From Amblyornis subalaris (Eukaryota > Chordata > Aves > Passeriformes > Ptilonorhynchidae), in NCBI GenBank assembly GCA_018881555.1, contig JACAXG010000074.1:3417081-3481080 (forward strand): DNA of 64,000 nt. The letters run 5' to 3'. Shown piece after piece: positions 15,101-29,800 of this stretch (position 1 is the stretch's first letter; each line of letters begins with the position of its first letter). The notes below the pieces were generated by a model. That model was not told where the DNA came from. It did not search any database and saw only the letters and a list, made by a program, of their open reading frames with translations. The position numbers and the translations under genes were made by a program.

Positions 15101-18100
15101 AGCCTTCATGACTTCCTTCAGAAGAGGTAAGAGGGAGGCCGGAAAGCCAGAGTACTAAAATCAGGCCATTTATGTAGACCCCTTGTCTTTATTCAGCAAA
15201 ATTTCCATATCCAGCTATGAGGCTGAATATTTCTATTCCATGAAGGGAAAAATTGCTGCAGGGAATTGATGTGCATGGACAGCTGGTTTCACCAGGAGGA
15301 AAGACACACATTAAAAATGCTTTTGAAATGCATTTGGGCTTCCCTCAGGGAGTTTGCTAAACCTGCAGTCAGGTACCAGAAAAAATTTGTCCCCTTAAGG
15401 CAAAGACAAGAATAAAATTAGTAAGGAATAATAGCCAAAGCCACAGGTGGCACAGATGGCATCGAATGGACATCTGTTGGAACAACATTGAGTTACCATG
15501 ATAGACTTTTACACTATGTCCCCCGAAATTAAATGTGCTCCTCTGCTAATCATATAGCATGAAGAGGAAGATGTGTGGATTGGAAACCCAAAGCTAAGGA
15601 TGTCAGGAACTGGCTTTACACCTCCGTGAGGTGTAGGAAACACAGAGTGAGCAGGGTGTAAAAGCTGGAGAAGGCATATGGAGGAGGTGGGGCAGACAGT
15701 TCGGCTCCGTGATGCTCTGCTCCAGTTACTGGTGCCCAGGAGAGGAGTCACTGCTGCTCAGAGGCAGCTGTAAGGTCTGTGCAGAGACAAGTTGCTTTGT
15801 TACTCTGAGGCAAACAGCCCCAGATGCAGAGGTTTGACTGCCATTTCTGGAGTAAGGGCAATTTGGGATGTTGCAGAGAAGAAACAGAGAGCTGGAAACA
15901 AAGGTCAAGGAGAAGCAGTCCAGTGGCATGGATCAGCCAGAAAAGCTCCTGTACCTCTGGGATACTCAGAGAATTAATAACCAGACTAACAGTGACAACT
16001 GTTTTTGCAAAAGCCCTGTTAAGCTGAGAGAAAGAGTAACTGTGAGAGAAAAACATGAATTTCTATAGCAATGAAGCTTTAAATAAGCACTAAACCAAAG
16101 CAGGCAAGATGACTTTGTAAGATTAAAAATGTTTGATTAAAACATGGTGAAATTGTCGCAAAAATATGTAGCCATGTATGATGACTCTTCAATATAAACC
16201 CAAATTAAAAGCATGACAATAGGTTTTATTTAGAAACATCCTGACCTTTCTCGTATGACTCTTGTCCTGCCTTCTCGTTACTTGTCATTCTCAGTCACTG
16301 TATCTTGCTTAAATGAAAAGTGTAAGTTCTTCAGGGCATAGGACTGCATCTCTGGGTTTTTTCATCCACTGTGTACAACAATGCATGCAGCAGGGACATT
16401 CTTAAAACTGTTGAACAGAACAGAAATAAAACATCTCGTCTCTGATTTTGCAACTTTACTGAATTTCTTCACAAGAAAAAAAAAACCTTCTAGTGTGGAT
16501 ATTAGTAAGAAGCTATTCGCTCACGTAAGTAAAAGTTAGGGTAAATAATAATCATGGAAAAAAGCACTGCTCTCCTTGGTAATGATGTTTACTGAATCAC
16601 AGAACGGTTCCTGGGGAAGGGCAGTGGAATCCCATCGCCTGGGATTTTGAGAGCGAGGTTGGGCAAAGCCAGAGACCGCACTGCAGGGCTCGGTGCCCCG
16701 CTGGCAGGAAGACGAATGAGAAGCCCTAACAGTCTTCTCTATTTGTTCTTCTATGATCCTTATAAGAGAGATTGATGCTGACAGCATCCAGGTGGTGTGT
16801 CCGTGACTCAGCTGTCACGTCACTGCTTACGGCTTAGAGCTAGTGAGTCAAGGAATGAAAAACAGGTGGAAGGAGGAGGAGAGCCCTCCCGAAGTGCTCA
16901 CCTCCAGCCATCTCTTCCTAAGCAAGCAGGGCCAATTGCAGACCACAGGGAGACAGAAGAAGGAGAGGCAATGACAGAAGGAACGGCTGTTCACCTTCCT
17001 CCAAGGGCAGCGGGGTTGCAGGCCATTCTCCACACCTTACGTGGTGTGGAAGGAAAGCCTGGTGGGAGTTAATGGACTTCTGCGAGCCAGAAGTGTCCAC
17101 CCTGTGTGGTAGGGCTGAGGCCCACTGGCTCTTGTAACTGTGCTCTGTAGACAAAGCTGTAGATGGAGTAAATATTAAACTCATCAATTTTAGTTCACGC
17201 TAGACAGAAAAGGTAACATCACAGATGTCTGGCCACATATTTTCATCAATACGAAGTTTACTATCATGGATCTGATTTCATGGGACACTGAAAATCTTGT
17301 TCTGAGAATGGGTCCTCAACAGTGACCTCAAACAGTGACAACAGACACTAATTTCTCTGAAAATCCAAGAATTCCTAGAATACAGAAACAAGCCTCCTTG
17401 GAAGCAGACTCATAGGCTCAGGTGGCTTCTGAGACACTGCTGTCTGTCTGGGCAGGTTCACAAAAGAAATCTGCCATACCTGAGATCTAAACCTGAATTT
17501 TTTAAAATTTTTTTATTTTTGCCACTACCTTGACTGCAAGGTCAGTTTCTTATAATTCACAGTAGCAGAAGCATCTTCAATAGCATCTCTAGAAGGTGGG
17601 TACTCCACCACTTTCTCTGCCTTTGGGCCTAATCAATGTTTAATACATNGAAATCTCTCCAGGGATAGAAACTTCTCAATCTCCCCAAGAAATCTGTTGC
17701 GATGCTTCATAACCTCTGCCATACACAAAAACATTTTCCNGCATCTGACCTTAATTTCTCTGCTTCAGTTTAAGCTTCTAATTCCTTGTCTCATCCACCA
17801 GGGACAGAGAAAGCAGGTGATTCCCTGCCTTCCTGTGACAGCCTTTCACACACTTGACAGTTGCCACCTTGTGTCCCCGGTCCCTCCACACTCCAGAAGC
17901 TCAGTTCATTTCACATTTCTTCATCACTCTTTTTTCCTAGAGCTCTGGTCATTCCCACTGCTCCCCCCGGACTTCCTCTGATGGTTCGCATCTTTTTTTG
18001 ATGTGAATGACATTCTGGTCTACTCATGCAATCCATGATTTGCCACTATTATTTGGACTTCTCAGCCTCTCCTCCAGCCTGCCAGCTGTCACCATGCATT

Positions 18101-19427
18101 TGTAAGTTTAATAAATGTTCTCTATCCCATCATCAGTGCTTTTACTAGTGATCTAAATAACACCAGACCTAGATGCAGCCATCCTACAATGCTTTGGATA
18201 TTCCTGCAATGTTAGGAACAATCTTCCCTAGTTCTCTTATATCACGTGTTAACAGTGTTAAAAGCTTTTTTTAAATTCCAGATATATGGTACCTACTGCT
18301 TTGCTACACGCACAAAGAAGAAAATTNTATTTGTGTGACACAACCAATTCTTTCCAAAAAGAATAATGTGCTGGCTATCACTTATCCCCATATCATATGC
18401 ATGTTTTGGGAGCTGCCAGGAAGCTTGTTGTTCATTGGCACCCTTTGGTGCAAAGTGCTATGCAAAATCAGAAACTAAAGATGGATCCTGTACCAAGAAA
18501 TTAACAATCTAATTAAATTTTTTTCCCCAAAAAGGAAATACCAACTCCTTCCTTATCACACTTTGCATCTGGGAAAATGAGACCATTCGTTCTGCAAGCC
18601 TGTTTAATCACAAAATGAGATGACCACTTCTTTCTAGAAGTCCCAAACAAGTAGTTATATCCAGCATTATCAAGAGCCATATTTAAGGCTTGGTTTTAAC
18701 TGCATTAAGCCTTGCTTAAGTCTAAAAGGCTTCATCTGTCTGCATCCCACTTGCTGTCTGCTCACTCGCTGTCTGCTCCACCTAGGATGCGAGTCAGGCA
18801 GCTCCTTGGTTTTCAAACCTGACTGCTCCCAGTCTGAGTGACACATCTTGTGGTGACACAACTGCTGCAGGGTCTGCAGGAATTGTCTGAAAGCCAAGAG
18901 CTCTGTCCAAAGGAAGGAAAAATGGCAAGGATATAGTTATGTGAAGTGAATGAGTAAAACGCATCCACACCGAGACTGCAAGGCAAAGTAACTGAGAGTG
19001 TGGCATTTTGCACTGCTCCTGTTGGGCAGAGTAAACCACTTTTTAAAAGTGCTAAATCATGGCACCGGTTGTGGCAAGCAACAGAACTTGATCTTGTTTT
19101 ATGGAGTTTTGATCTTTACAGGCTGTTATCAAGCTAAAATATTCCAGCCAGAGAGTCTGTGGCTGTGTGTTTGCAAAGCACCTGTGACAGAGAAACGTGG
19201 GCTCTGCTGTTGCTTCTGGAGCCGAAGAATTAGTAACAACTCTTGTTTATACGTGCAAAACATTTGGAATTAAGTACAGATTTGTGCTCTATTTAAGTGT
19301 ACTTTTAATTACTTTTGATTAGGATAAAGAGGATCATTTTCTTTTACCAATTCCCAGGGTATTCAGAACATCTGGAAACTAAAGCAGTTCTTAGCACGCC
19401 AGGTTATTAGTGTCAACTTCAACACTA
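9181..19427. other. Shared upstream region of C1QL2 and STEAP3, part 1
   Basis: I found no supportable gene. Open frames are all short and lack recognisable domains. The sequence is mixed-composition unique DNA. A stretch near 16595 weakly resembles a CR1 end but was not accepted. Apart from the octamer near 9728, nothing specific is called. Confidence 0.6.
9728..9735 (+). promoter_or_regulatory. Octamer motif (POU-factor site) upstream of C1QL2
   Basis: A perfect ATGCAAAT octamer sits in CATATGCAAATGAG, about 1.6 kb upstream of the C1QL2 start codon. POU-domain factors bind this motif, which would fit a neural gene. Eight-base matches also occur by chance, so this is only a candidate. Confidence 0.25.
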
Positions 19428-19522
19428 GAGAGAAGAGAAGAGAAGAGAAGAGAAGAGAAGAGAAGAGAAGAGAAGAGAAGAGAAGAGAAGAGAAGAGAAG
19501 AGAAGAGAAGAGAAGAGAAGAG
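19428..19522 (+). repeat. (AGAAG)n pentanucleotide microsatellite
   Basis: There are 18 perfect AGAAG units at 19431-19520 with imperfect ends. One strand is pure purine, the other pure pyrimidine. An open reading frame of alternating Arg/Glu/Lys repeats across it is an artefact. The length and purity suggest a polymorphic locus; whether the assembled copy number is exact is unknown. Confidence 0.95.
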
Positions 19523-22500
19523 GAAAAGTCAATGCAATGGGTCCAGCCTCTTCATCATGGGATCACAGCAAGGATATCATCTTTTATCACGGAAGAGCCT
19601 CACTGCAGCCAGGGATATAGCCCGGACAGGCTGGTTTTGAAGCTGGATGCAGCCTTGAGGCTCCATACAGGATCTCTCACCACTGCACCGCCTCAGCAGA
19701 CCCATGCTGATGGAATTGGGAAGCAGGCATGGATGCTGGTGATTTACTGGGAGTGCAGGAGGCTGCTTGTTTTGATATATGGCCCATATGGCATGAACAT
19801 GTTAATGGAATTTATACTGTNAAAAAGATTATGTCCACACAAAGTATGGAATTACTTGGGTAGGATTTACGCAACAGGCATAAAATCCATTGGAAANAGT
19901 CTAACCTTTCTGAGGCTTATTAAGTTTTCTTTTTATTTATGGAAATGTCTTAATTTATGCAAGGTGAATGCCAGAAAAAATGCTATAGATTTAGTCAAAA
20001 CCCAGCTCATGTTATTTATAAACTTTAACAGCTCTATTGTGCTCTCGTTTACATCAGGAGTAAAATCATTTGAAATCACTTGGCCCAATCCAAAACCATC
20101 TGCATGATTCTGTTGAATGGGCACCAGCACTGTGGTATCAGTTGACCCCAAAGTGATGCTAAGAATGAGCAAGAAAATGCGAAGGAAAAAACGTAATTAA
20201 GGACATTAAAAAATTCACAATTTTCCTGCTTACCGTTGTTGTATATGTTACATTAAATATACATCAAAGTAACACTCTTCCAACCTTGCCTGCCTGCAAG
20301 GAGTAAGATGCAGGACTCCCTGAGGGCTCCCTGGGCCCCCCAGGACAGGATGGTTTTTACTCTTTGGTGGTGAGGAGGATATTTATCTAGGTTACTAAAG
20401 AAAAGGTGACACTTGAGTAACCACAATGTCTCTCCATCAGTGGGTAAGCCCCATACTCGCAGCTTCAACCAAACTGTGACAATGCCTTTCAAAAAATTGT
20501 GTTCTTACAAGTGTCATGAAAATCAGAGAGGCACAAATCTTGTGAAAGGAGAGAGAGCATCCCTGAGGGTTACACCATCTCTGGCAGGAGAGGCTAGCCA
20601 AGGAGGACACTTTCAGCCAGCCACAGGAGTGTCACACACAGGGTGGTGTTTGCAGGGCAAAGGGAGGAGGTGGATGAAGGGAGAAAAATGCACAAATCCA
20701 TTGGAAAACGGGCTTCTGTTCTTCATCAGTCTACACATCTTACTCGGTGCATCTAAATCCCACACAAATTTCATCCTGTACTCTTCCACAGCTGCAGCAC
20801 TGAAGCATCTTAATTTCTTACAGGCACTAATGAATGCAACCTTAAAACACNCACCCTGAGGTCAGCTGGGGTTACCAACTGGAGGTGCCAATAAATGAGC
20901 TCCAGCAAATCTTGCTCCAGTGGTTTCCGACACCACGACGTCTGCTCCAGCTTCTCCCCACAGCCACTGCTGCACGGCTGGCAGAGAGGAGCTGGGGCTG
21001 GCTCCCCACTGCCCCTGCCTTCCCAGCCTGCATGCCAAAACCAGGCAAAACAGCACTGATGGAGGCTGGCATCTTGGAAAAGAAACTTGTACCTCAGCCC
21101 AAATCCCAGCGTGTAATGCTAGTGCAGGAGGAAATCAAATGGCACCGGGCAGAGAGTCTCTGGCCTTTGGAGACCTTGCCCCTGGAAATGAGTTTGAAGT
21201 GAAACACTATCTATTTTCCTCTGATTTTTAAAAGCAAAGGATTTTTAAAGCTCCCTGATCAGGAACTGTCCTAGTTCCACGGGTCAGGGAGAGTTCAGGG
21301 TGGGGGCAGACAGCTGGAGAGTGAATTGGGGTTCTAGAGCCCAGATTTTGCCACTCTGGGTGATGGNGAGCCAAAGGTGGTGCATCCTGCTGGAGAACCA
21401 GCCCTGGAGAAGGCCTGGACCCAGGTTTTCTTAGTGGTTTTCCCTCAAACTGAGGTCTGTCCCCTACACCAAATCTAACCCCCAACTCTCATCTAACACT
21501 TCAAACACTGCACTCCACACATCTCCCTATGACGACAGCAACTCAGCATGGCCCATCCCTCCTGCATCCACCCCGGGAAAGTGGAGGGCACCAGGAGACA
21601 GCCCCCAGGCTGTGCCCAGCATCCCAGTGGAATGGGCATGGACAGGGAGAGCCTGGTCACTAAGATCTCTCCCATGACCCTCCAGAGCAGTGCACACAGT
21701 GCACAGATGATCTGCTGGGTGCTGGCAGAATCCCTCAGGAAAGGAACTGCTGGGCCCCCCTGTCTCTCTGTGATGCACATGTGAACTGAGATTTTTCAGG
21801 CTTATCACTTCACCCAGTCTGGGGTTGTAAACAGGGGTGATACCACCTGGAGAGCATCCCTGCTGTCAAACTTGGAGCTTCCCCTCCAAAGCATGGAGTT
21901 TCTTCTAGGCAAAACATCATAGCGACTTCTACAATGCAGATAAATTACCTGCATTTCTCTAAATTTATTCCCAAGAATAACTGCATCCTCTTAGCTGAAA
22001 ATTTGCGTTGATATGTAATAACAAAGATAAAATGACCACATTTGTACCAAACACAGGCTTAAAGACTTCCATGCGAAGAGCTAATGTTTAATAAAGTTAT
22101 AATCCAATGGAAACCAAAATCTTATCATTTTTGTACATCTTAACCAGACAGCACAGTCTGTATTACTTAGAACAGGGTAAGGATGAATTTCTACATCACT
22201 TTGTATCACAGAGAAATCTGAAAACAGTGTTCATATTTCATTTATTTTTCACTGTACTGAAACTCCCTTTCAAACCAAATCAATGTTAGCTGAAAATAAT
22301 GCTTTGCCACAAAAAAGAGCATATTCAGATTTGTTCTGCTTCCACCATTTCAGTTATACTTTTCACAATTATTTTGAATGATGTCCTGCAAATCCTACCT
22401 TGTGCTACAAAACAGCTTCAGCATCTCCCATCTCTCTGAACTCATCTATTCTCCCTTTGCCATTATGCCATCAAACTGTGCAACATAGTCATCTCTGCCT

Positions 22501-25500
22501 CTTCTGTAATGCACACTGACCCAGAATAAACAGAGGGAAAATATTACTAAATGTGATTCTTTTAACCGGGATTTTACATGTGCTCTCTAAATGGTGTCTG
22601 ATGCAGTGCATATGCAGATCTGACTTTGAAAGTGTCATTTAGGGGAAATCCCTGGAGGATTCTCATCCTTTGAGTTTGCCAGCACTGACAGAATTTCACT
22701 ACAAACACATTTGAACAAATGGGAGGGCAGAATGGCTTTTAAAAACTCCCTTTCAAGACTTTTGCAAAAGCTGTGTTTGCCTGCTCAACAGATATAAAAA
22801 TGCAAAAGAAAAGGGTGGAAAATGTAATAAGTGATCTGTCTGCCTAACTAAGCAGTTTTAATTGCTTGTGGATGGCTGGTGGCATGGTGGTACAGCCCCA
22901 CACGGGGACAGAAGGGGCTTTTTGCTGCAGATGCAGCATTGCTGAGTCTGCAGAGCCACCACGAAATCCCACCTCAATGCCTGTCCCCATTAACAGCAAA
23001 ATACGCAGAATAAAGGTGCTGAAAGGATATAGTGGGCTTTTCTTGTTGTTCTGACAGAGCAGTTGTGTACAACACAGTGTGAAAATGAAGTTTGGCTGTT
23101 TCAAGGATGTGAGATCAGGTCCTCACGTCAAGTCCATCTTGTCCCAGCTGCTCTGCTCCCAGTCCCATTTGATGTCTNGCTCGCTTGCTGACACCCTGGT
23201 GGAGTGTGGAGACCTCTTGGCTGGTTTCAATACCATCCTTGTTATTCATCACACAGAGTTTCAGACTTAGGCAGTGTTTTACAGGACACATAAAGCCAAG
23301 GCAGGGGCCTGCCTTAGTTAAGGCAGAGACCATGACTCTTCACTGGCCCCTTTAGTTCCATGGGGTCATGCTCAGCCCCACGGTCAGGCANACACAGGAG
23401 ACAGAACTGGGACACAGCTGACAGGAGGACCCTCAGGAGGAAAGGTCCAAAAGTTTTACGGCCCAAATTCCCCTGTATTTTTGCCTCCTGGCACATTGGT
23501 TGTCAGTGAGGTGACTGAGGGGCAAGGGGCACACAAAAAGTTGCCGCAGGTGGGAGGGAGCTGGGCACAGTAAACATAATCCNGCAGCAGTGGTTGCAAG
23601 ATGCCACAGAAAGACAGGATCCTGCTGTGGAGCCAGCACTGGAGAACCTCTCCTGCACTTGAACACTGTTTTAAGCAAGCAAAACCCCTGTATGGCTGCT
23701 CAGGGGACCGTGACGTGTCCGGAGGCTGGCAGCAGCACCGGTCGCACGTCACAGCCCGAACGCAGAGCTGCTCCAGGCTCCCTTTGAGTGACAGCTCTGC
23801 TGTGGGAGCTGAGCTGCACAACCCGTCCTCAACACAGATATCAACACAGAAACAAAGCATTTCAAATTTGTCACTGCCTTTTCTTCATCTCTGCGATCCA
23901 GCTCGCACTTTGCTCTAGCACAGCAATATCCTCCAGAGTCTCCCCGGGAAGCTGTGCCTCCTGCACCACGGCCATTCCCACNCCACGTCCCCAGTGCCAC
24001 TGCAGGGACCCTGGCCCCAAATCCTCCTCCTCTCCTTCCCCCTAGTGCCCATAAGAACTGACGGCCTTAAATCAATGCTGACTTAAATGTGTTAATCACC
24101 AGCAGGGATTCCTGCTCCTGGTTTTACAAATTCATTGACAACTTGGGATGCTTTGCATATTAGCATCAGTGCTGCCTTGTGCAGCGGCCATCAGAGGTTG
24201 AACTTGTCACAGATGCATCCCCGTGGCATACCAGTAATCCTTTTCCCAGTTAATTGGCCCAGGCATGCTGCACACACCGTTGCATAAAGCTCTGGCTTTA
24301 CCTCTCCGGCAGCGTCAGCCAGAAGCCGGCTTTGCTCCCGGGCTGATGTCCCTACACCGGCAGCGTGGAGCCCCCCCCGAGCTCGTGTCAGACACCCCAT
24401 CACACTCTCACCAACCAAGCCCAGCACAGCAGGCAGCCTGGAGGGCTGCGTATCAGGATGAGTGCACACAACCAAAAATAGTTCAGAAACTGTGAAAGCA
24501 GGGCATCCACCTGGATACCAAGGAAGCGACTTTCTTCCTTCCAGGGATCACATGCAACCAGTGTCTCTGCAGAGTGAGGGGGAAAAGGAGGATAGTTCAG
24601 AGCACACACATCACTGCTGTGCTCTGGGGGAACATCTCTGTCCATCACCTGTACAGACACTGAGACACCAAACCTTTTAACTCGGGCACCTGGAATCACA
24701 CAGCATGAATATCCCGTGTGGTTTTATTTCTGCCACTTTGTTATTTAGCAAACAATTTTACTAAGTAGCTCACATTAAAGAAAAATAGTTTTATACAAAA
24801 ATAGAACACATCTTTGCACATCTCAGGCTGTGTTGCANGATAAATTCGTCTGGCTGAGCCTTCACCTCCAGCTACAGAGAGACCCCAGCCTTGCTGCTAG
24901 GTCTCCTGGAGTTTGACCAGAGGAATTGCATCCCAGCTGGGGTGGGCTGACAGGGTTCTCACTGCCCAGTGAGACTCCACTGGCATTACACGTGCTGAGT
25001 ACTGCACTTTGACATCACACCTCTATTTCCTCAGCATCCCCAAACCTGTACAGTGCCAGGCAAGCTGATTTAAGCTTTTGAGTGTCCAACAGAAATGGTT
25101 TCCTCCTTCCTGCCGCCGTTTTGCTCCCCATAAAAAGGCACAAAGTGGTATATTTTTAACACACTAATGCACATCTATAGGTGAACTGTATATTATCCTA
25201 TNAATTGAGAATTAAAGATTCTTAAACACTAACCCAATAGCAACAAGACAGCAAATCCATGAANAGACGCATCCTCTTTTCCGTTCCTGAATACATTATG
25301 CTTGCTTAAATCCCAGGCAGTGCCTGGTAATCACCCAGCCGTGTTTCCAGTGGTATCGGCAGGTGCAGTGCTCACGCAAACACGCAGAGCTGGGCTCCCC
25401 AAAGCTCCNGAAGGACTGACCGACGCCCCTGCCACTTGGCCAAGCAGCAGCATGACNGGATGACTTTGCCACGGCCATGAAGGGAAGGAAGGAACTGCAC

Positions 25501-25923
25501 TACAGGACTGGATAGGGCTGCCTTGCATCTTTTGCATTCCAAACCCACGAGGCCTCGAGGGAATTCCCTGGTCCCCGTCANAGCTGTGAGATCCAGCGCA
25601 GGGAGAGGCTGTAAGGGATGTTTCAGTCACTCCGTGCTCACGATGCTCGGCCATGGGGATCCTGAGTGGCACAGGTTAATGGGCTGCCCACATTTCCTAA
25701 TCCTCATGAGCAAACACTGCCAAGAATGATTACTAGCCCCTGACAAAGGTCGTGCTCTATCAGGGCTCCACGCTCATTGCATTGGGATGTGTTTTCTTTA
25801 CACTTGCATGTAGCTGACCAAGCTCCATTATTTCCATGCTTTTTATTTCTGACACAGCTTTTTTCTTGGTAATGCTCAGTGCTTGGTGCTGAGCACGGCC
25901 TTCAGCCACCTCCCTGCAGCTGT

Positions 25924-25952
25924 GGGAGAGGGGAGGAGAGGAGAGGAGAGGA
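25924..25952 (+). repeat. GGAGA-rich short simple repeat
   Basis: This is a short purine tract of about five GGAGA-type units, imperfect at its left end. Confidence 0.7.
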
Positions 25953-26803
25953 ATGGGAATTCCTTAGTGTACTGAGTGGTTTCAGTTCTCAACAGGCAAG
26001 GCTTAATAAACTCAGGAGGAAAAACAATCCTTCAAGATGGAAAGGAAAGTTGAAGGAATGAGTGCTTTTATGTTACAGCCTGCAAAGNCCAGTGCTGGGG
26101 TGCCAGGGCATCCCAGGGACCTGGACAGCTCCTCTCCTCACACTCATGCAGCTCCAGCTAACCTGCTGCTGACCTCACCTTCTCTGCAATCATTTTTCCA
26201 GGAATCTCCATTTTCTCCCATATCATCTTGCTCTCAAGCTTCTTCCCTGCCCTTTGATCCTCTTTTTCCCTCCCCTGGCTGCAGGATGTGGTGTTTTCCC
26301 TCTCTGCTCTCCAGCAGCAGCAGAGCTGTTTGTGTGGAGTGCTGGTGACATATTGTGGCTGAGCTGGTTAATCACACGTATTCCCAAGAGCTATCAAACC
26401 TGCTTGGATCTGAGCTCTGAGCTGACACTAAATACTCACACTCCCCCCAAAAACCTACACAAGCCAGTGAGGGCTGTGGTCATCCACGTGCTCTAGGCTC
26501 AGCCCTTCTGCCTGCAGTGGTTTGGGGTTGAAGTCTGAAGGCTTTTACACCATTGATATGTAATTACATACGTGCATGAAGTATTATTTAACACACAATC
26601 TTGACTTCAAAAATATTGTGATTTAAGCTTGAACTTGGTATTTGCATAGAACTATAGACTCTGGCATTGTGCTTAAATTATGCATCATTGAACAGAATGG
26701 TGGGGCCAGTAAGATACAAGTAAGATAATTGTTTAACTGACATCATTATACTGATTTAAGGCAAGAGGACCTCTTGCATGCTAAAGCATATGCAAAAATT
26801 GAT

Positions 26804-26832
26804 ATTTACTTATTTATTTATTTATTTNTTAT
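26804..26832 (+). repeat. (TTTA)n short tandem repeat
   Basis: A run of TTTA units is interrupted by one ambiguous base at 26828 and lies in a locally AT-rich stretch. Confidence 0.75.
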
Positions 26833-29800
26833 TATAAATTGTTCANGCCTGTATTTATAAATTTNACAAACCCAGAGCCTAAAGATACCTCATGTCAGCA
26901 GGTCAAGAGCAGTTGCAGCACCTGCAAGTGCTTCCAGCAGATTNTTCAGGCTACAGAATAGCTGCATAGTGGCATCCAGAAGATATTCAAGTCCTGCCTT
27001 GTGCCCTCATGCCAAATGACGTTTCAGAACTGCAACATCAAGTAATTTAAATACTGTCAGTTTATGCAGCATCTCAGTTATCCTTTAATAGTATAGTTAC
27101 TCTTTTCTCAGAAGAGAGTGGTGTCTAATCATGTCAGGATTTTCTTAAGTAATTCTGCCTCCGGGTAAAGAATATTTTTTTATGCAGCAGCAGTGGATCT
27201 ATATGGCTTTAAGAGGCAGATTCTTCTAACACTCAGGGCCTGGCTTAGAGGAGGCTCCTGAACTGATTCTGTCAAAAAGTGTTTGCATTTTCTTCAGGGC
27301 GAGTTAGAAAAGGGAAAAAACCTAAATGCGTTTTGACATTTGTTATCTGTCAAATATGCCAGGACCAGATCACAAATTTCCTCAAGATTGTCACGGCTAT
27401 CCCGCCTATCAATAGCAATCTGGAGCTCACACGGGATGCAGGCGGAAAGGCACGCTGAGAGAGNGCAGCGACAGATTTCACATTAGGATGGAGGAGGAGC
27501 AGGGGGCAGCCAACGGCATCTTTNAAATTGCACATGGGTCTTCTCGGTAAGTGAGGTCTGACAGGACAGTTCGCAAAAACCAGAGAGGAAACAGAGACCA
27601 GAAGGCTGCCCAAGGCCAGGGCTGCACTACCTGGAGCTGATCAGTGGCTGATCACCACACGAGTCTTTCATCCCTCACGTTTTCTGATGCTGTGGGCAAA
27701 ATTATTCTGTAGGAANCCTTGACCTTTCACTTCCTATTTATATGTTATTCTGGAGCAACTCTTCCAGTNCCATTTGTCTGAAAGTAGGTAGGGGCAGAGG
27801 GACTACGCAGAGAAAGTCAAGCAATACCAGTGGGGCTGAGGGATGCTGAGAAGAGGAAAGGTCCCAGGATGGGTATCCCCATCTCCTGCTGCAGGACTGG
27901 CCTGGGTACCTGCTCCAGCAAGACAAACAGCACTTATGCAGAATGTCCAAGAACAGCCTGGCATGTGCCCGTTCAAGTGGCAGCGGAGGACAGAGGCTGC
28001 TTAGATTTTACATTGCTTCGTCTATTTAGTCCCCAGGTTCNTTATTGATCATGAGTGTGACATGACACAAAAGCCCCCATTGNCTATGTGACCACTTAGC
28101 ATGATTTCCGGTTCTCCAGCACCATCAAGTTAGATCTGCTTCAAGGTGATCTGCCATCTCTGCCCCTCCATCACACAGCACGTGGCTGTTTCCAAAGCAC
28201 CCTATTCTAATATTCCAGCTTAATACCANGTGGAGAGGAGATCTGCAGGTCCCATTATCATATGAAATTAAAATTCACTGTGCTGGTTGCATTCCTAGTT
28301 TAATGTATTGGCACTGCAAGCAAAACCAAGTTACCATGTGTTGTATTAGCTACACTGATTTGTAGACAAGGAATGCACAAACTGATGGCACATTGTACTC
28401 CAATATTAGAGTGAAAGCACCAGCGAAATGTGATGTTGTGTAGAGAGACATGAGCTGTTCCCAGGTGNATTAACAGTCAGGCTGAACTGGGGGAAAAGGT
28501 GTTGGTGTGTTTGCTGCTGAATATTCTTGAGATCCTGTGCGGTAAAGAGGTGCTGGTCTGTTTGACCACAGGTGATGTTATCCTTAGAAAGGGCCTGTTT
28601 GTCCCAAGGAGCACCAGTCCTTCCACTCCTCCCATTTTCATTCCAACCTGGTCCTGACTGCTCCTGTCCACACAGCTTCTAACTTACACTGCACACAAAG
28701 TTTTTGTAATGGGCCAATACATTCGTCACTGACACCGTGAACAGGAATCGTTGGCCATCACAAGATTGATGGAGCCCCCAGAGGCCAGGTGGGACAGCGA
28801 GGTGGCACACAGAATGACTCTCAATATAGCTACCATCTATTTCACAGTATTTGCAGATTTGAATATGCTATGTACCTGTTATGAATACTTGACTAAATTT
28901 AAAGGACTTTAATACCCATGTTTTAGCTGTAATTCCACTTTCCTGCCAAAACCTAATGTCTTCTGAATCCTATATCACTGCTGACATAAACAGCTCCTGN
29001 TTTTCCATTTAAAAGAGGCAAAAATAACCCATCAATAATAGGGAACATAAAGGACATTTATTTTTTTCCATCATCAGGATGTCAGAGCCAGGATATAGAA
29101 ATGGATGCAAGTGCCATGGCATGGCCCCATCACTGTGCTGCTGAGAAACATAATTGCAGAGCAGAATAGAAACACTTGTTTATTTTATTTATTTTGGAAT
29201 CAGAGGGGTTTACAGGCATCATAANCCCTGGGATAAAATGTACATGGCAGTAAGGACAGTTTGGAGGTTTAGCAGGAGCACCTCTGGAGAGCAGCAGGAA
29301 CACTCACTGGAGCACTAAGCCAGACTGCCCTGGGCAGGAGCAGCCCAAGCACTCAGCCCNGGAACAAAACTCAATGCTTCTGCTCCAAAAAGGCTCTCAG
29401 CTCATCCCAGCACAGCCAGGAACCCCCAGCCAGCCCTGCACCTGCCAGGATTGCCCCAACATCAGCCCAGCCCCGGACTCCAGGTTCACCCAAACAGACC
29501 TGTGAGATGTGTGCAGGCCTCCAGAGAGATGTGTCAGTGGTGGGGAGTGCACCANCAGCCTAAAGGAAATATCAGGGCCAGGGCTGCATATTTTAGGACA
29601 TCTCACTGTCATTGGACCCAAACACCATCTTTTCGCAGCTGCAGAAACCCCAAGGAGCAAGACCGATCCCATAACTTCAGGAACTCCTTTCCATCAGAGT
29701 GAAAACGATGCTGAACACCATGAATGCTCCACATGCCCTTCTGTCCATCTGCAAATAAACACAATGCAAGTTCCCTTTAGACATGAAATAATGTGAATAA

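Noticed and set aside
16595..16650. Weak CR1-like sequence (GAATCACAGAACGGTT)
   Set aside because: The similarity is limited to about 16 bases and the following sequence does not continue along CR1.
19410..19640. ORF encoding a repetitive Arg/Glu/Lys peptide
   Set aside because: It is simply the translation of the AGAAG microsatellite.
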